From Aralia elata (lineage: Eukaryota; Streptophyta; Magnoliopsida; Apiales; Araliaceae): a DNA stretch of 64,000 bases. The notes under the pieces are model-generated. The model ran no database searches. It was not told the DNA's origin and saw only the letters and a program-made list of their open reading frames with translations. Numbering within the stretch: the first letter of the stretch is position 1; the number at the start of each line of letters is the position of its first letter. The translations under genes and the position numbers were made by a program. Positions 61,740 to 64,000 of this stretch are shown one piece after another. Location: the NCBI GenBank assembly GCA_034770075.1, contig CM068385.1, forward strand, positions 42,058,721-42,122,720, written 5' to 3'.

Positions 61740-62240
61740 ATTTGGTTACCCACGAAAGCTAAAATGGTTACCTTTATATGAAGGATTGGCTACCAACTGC
61801 ACTATGAAAAAAACTACATGTCGCTCTAAGAGGATGCATGTTTGGTTACCTTGGTATGAAAGTTTGGTTGCATTGATATGAATGTTTGGTTACCAACTAC
61901 ACTATGAAAAAACTACAGGTGTTGAGGTGGATTGGTTACCTTGGTATGAATATTTGGTTACCTTGGTATGAAGATTTGGTTACCAACTGCACTATGAAGG
62001 TAACCTAATAAAACTGAATTGGTTACATTGGTATGAAAGTTTGGCTACCAACTGCATCACATTCAAAATAAATTGGTAACCTAATAAAACTGAATTGGTT
62101 ACCTTAGATTTGGTTACCTTTCTGAATGTTTGGTTATCAACTGCACTATGAAAAAACTGCAGGTGTAGAGGTGGATTGGTTACCTTGGTATGACGATTTG
62201 GTTACCTTGGTATGAAGGTTTAGTTACCTTGATATGAAGA
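61740..62240. repeat. Minisatellite of TTGGTTACC.TGGTATGAA units
   Basis: About ten or more irregular copies of (T/A)TTGGTTACCTTGGTATGAA, mixed with longer units containing ACCAACTGCACTATGAA. It lies inside the inserted MULE. Confidence 0.85.
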
Positions 62241-62261
62241 CGAAGAAGGCATGAGGAATGA

Positions 62262-62520
62262 GGTGAGACAGGGGGGAGGGAGGATGGAGGGCGGAGGTAG
62301 GGGGAAGAATAATGTGGGAGGTGAGAGGGGATAGAAGGAAAGAGAGCGGCGGGAGGGAGGGGAGGAGGGGCGAGGGGGGAGGGGCGGGGGAAGCAGCTGA
62401 TGGGAGGGGGGCGGGTTGCGGGGGGCCGGAGGGGGGGGGTCGGGGGAAGAGGGAGGGGGGCGGGGATGGGAGGGAGGAGGGTAGCGGGAGGGAGGGGATG
62501 GGCAGAGGGAATAATGGTGA
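62262..62520. repeat. G-rich, strand-asymmetric tract
   Basis: Nearly all G with A and few C or T, containing many runs of three to nine G. Long open frames on both strands here follow from composition and are not genes. A second shorter G-rich tract lies at 62938-63015. Confidence 0.85.
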
Positions 62521-63916
62521 GAAAGAAGGAGCGGAGCCTCCTCGTCGGTGGCATTTTTGGAGAGAGAAAGAGATCACAGCATTCAAAGTGAATTGAAGTG
62601 GGGGTGGGGGGTAGTAGTTGTTTTTTGCAATGGCTAATATTAATAATGCGGGGTGTGGGTTTTGTCTACCTGCCTGTGAAATGAAATGAATGAATGGGAG
62701 TAGTACTAACTAATACTATATACTACTACTTCTGCCCAACTTGGCCAACTCAATGTTATGCTTTTGCTGTATTGGAAGTATGTTACTTATATAAACTAGA
62801 TCTTTTTTTATTTTTATTTTGAAAAAAAAAACCCAGTTATTATCCGATCTGGCATATGAATTAATTAGTCCAATGTAATGTTAAATAATGGTAATGGAAT
62901 GGGGGCACCTTTTACAGTACACACCAAATACAGTAAGCGGGGAGAATGACGGCGACGGGAGGGAGGGGGGGCGGGAGTAGGGGTTGGGGTGATGGGAGGG
63001 AGGGGTGAGAGAGAGTGATGAATTAAAGGGATATAATGGAGGAGAGAAAAAGTAATTAATTGCAACCTATTAAAACACTCACCTAAATTGAAGGGATAAG
63101 AATGCACTAATTTTGTAAATAAAATATTGCATATGCACTAATTTGTAAATATTTTATTGATGCACTTTTGTTGTAATTTTTTATAAAATTGTACTAATAA
63201 ATGTAATTGTCCCTTAATTTTATAAAAGTGATTGCTATTCAACTTTTCTTTATTTGGTATTCTTTTAGTTAATTACTTTATGCTTTCCTGTTAGTTTATA
63301 CAAGTTGGTTCAAGTTTTCTTTTATTATTATTAATCTGATGCAATTATTATTAGTACCAATCTTAGTTGTTAATTTTAATTACATGGCTAACTAAATTTC
63401 TAATACCTAGGATGATGATGAAGCTAGGTATTTCATAATAATTAATTTCTTTCCGTTCCGGAATTAGTGCCTAATTATTTTCGCCTTCATATTTTTCTTC
63501 GCATTAATTGCATATGATTCTTATATTGATTGCGAGGTTTTGATAAGTTATAGTTAATCTGTGAATTTTTCATAACTTATGCTTGCCCATATTAATTATA
63601 TGAATCATTATTTTTAAAGGGAAGGAAAAATAATTTGGGAATTAATTTGAAAAGTAAGAAATTATTATTTATGTTAGTACTTAGTGGATTCGGATTCCTA
63701 GGTAGTTTTTCTCATCACTAGTTTTCATTATTAATTTTTAGTTAGCATAATTTAGTTATTAATCATCTCCACTATATTTATTTCTAATTTGCCTAAAATA
63801 GATATTAAGGATACATTAAAAATTGATCTAGTCTCTGTGGGTTCGACCTGTACTCGTCAGTTCTTCAATTTGACACTGTGCACTTGGAGTTACATAATTT
63901 TATCACATCAAATTTT

Positions 63917-63934
63917 TGGCGCCGTTGCCGGGGA
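63917..63934 (+). other. Primer binding site, tRNA-Asp type
   Basis: TGGCGCCGTTGCCGGGGA is complementary to the 3' end of plant tRNA-Asp as I recall it (including CCA). It follows the LTR after a short A/T spacer. Athila-group Ty3/gypsy elements commonly use this primer. It proves that the LTR at 60825-63910 is a 5' LTR with internal sequence following. Confidence 0.88.
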
Positions 63935-64000
63935 CTAGAATTAAAAAAAATTTTCCCTTAATTTTTATTTATTCGAATTAGTTTTTAACTCTAATATTTT

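Larger units (their letters stand above)
61286..63213. mobile_element. Mutator-like non-autonomous element inside the LTR
   Basis: A 1928-bp insertion absent from copy A. It is flanked by the perfect 9-bp duplication ttaatttta at 61277-61285 and 63214-63222. The ends are GGGTCCTTTACAG and, reverse-complemented, GGGACAATTACAT. Further in, both ends carry repeats of the type TTACAA(A/G)A.TAGTGCA, so the terminal repeats extend in diverged form for about 100 bp. Inside are a GGTTACCTTGGTATGAA minisatellite and two G-rich stretches. No transposase is encoded. Confidence 0.9.
50738..63910. repeat. Segmental duplication, copy B
   Basis: Second copy of bases 1-11239, same orientation. It is longer because a 1928-bp element and its 9-bp duplication were inserted in the LTR. 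The match begins exactly at the first base of the window, so the true left limit may lie further left of both copies. Confidence 0.97.
60825..63910 (+). mobile_element. 5' LTR of a Ty3/gypsy-type retrotransposon, split by a MULE
   Basis: The same LTR as 10091-11239, starting TGGTAGACAC and ending ATCACATCA, with a TATA box at 61102-61109. A Mutator-like element at 61286-63213 interrupts it; without that element and one 9-bp repeat it is 1149 bp. It is followed within seven bases by a primer binding site, so it is the 5' LTR of an element whose body lies beyond the window. Confidence 0.93.

Noticed and set aside
62180..62596. Overlapping open frames on both strands, proline- or glycine-rich
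   Set aside because: They follow from the G-rich composition and have no domain or sensible start context.
61286..63213. Deletion in copy A as the cause of the length difference
   Set aside because: The 9-bp duplication in copy B and single copy of that 9-mer in copy A show insertion in copy B.
1..64000. tRNA or rRNA genes
   Set aside because: I recognised none. The tRNA-Asp match at 63917 is a primer binding site of 18 bases, not a tRNA gene.

Overview
This window is nuclear DNA of a plant, most likely a eudicot; I cannot name the species. The evidence is AT-rich sequence full of Stowaway, hAT, Harbinger, Helitron and Mutator-type elements, LTR and LINE retrotransposons, a FAR1-type gene with a C-terminal GRPPSKRK motif, and split plant-like exons of MSH3, MYG1, kelch and IRE1-type proteins. 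I see no bacterial-type operons, CRISPR arrays, or rRNA or tRNA genes.

The main architecture is a direct segmental duplication. Bases 1-11239 (copy A) reappear at 50738-63910 (copy B), offset by about 50.73 kb, with few substitutions and small indels. Both copies share a hAT element, a short Helitron-like element, a Stowaway MITE, a candidate unknown exon and a Ty3/gypsy-type LTR at the same site. In copy A that site holds only a solo LTR with a perfect 5-bp target duplication. In copy B the same LTR is followed by a tRNA-Asp-type primer binding site, and the LTR itself is split by a 1.9-kb Mutator-like element with a perfect 9-bp duplication. Neither outer edge of the duplication lies inside the window. 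A real tandem or segmental duplication and two haplotypes wrongly joined in an assembly both fit.

Between the copies: 11.9-12.4 kb is a fragment of a kelch-type gene; 13.7-14.5 kb is a hAT element; 17.66-19.1 kb is a longer decayed kelch gene; 20.6-28.8 kb is a large Mutator-like element. That element has ~350-bp terminal inverted repeats, a 9-bp target duplication, a broken FAR1-type transposase gene split by a solo LTR, a captured dual-specificity phosphatase fragment on the opposite strand, and nested MITEs. From 29.5 to 33.3 kb is a decayed LINE. At 35.8-36.0 kb is a broken first exon of a MYG1-type gene, followed by a LINE RNase H fragment. From 39 to 41.8 kb is a cluster of MITEs and Helitrons. 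At 42-43.3 kb is the only gene that looks intact, a two-exon protein with a degenerate kinase domain and an IRE1/RNase L-type KEN ribonuclease domain. From 48.8 to 51.2 kb is a decayed MSH3 mismatch-repair gene that runs across the left limit of copy B; one exon of it is also seen at the start of the window.

Most of the window is repeats and gene remains. The KEN-domain gene and the nested Mutator element with its captured phosphatase are the most informative parts. All family calls come from motifs read by eye; no database search was run.
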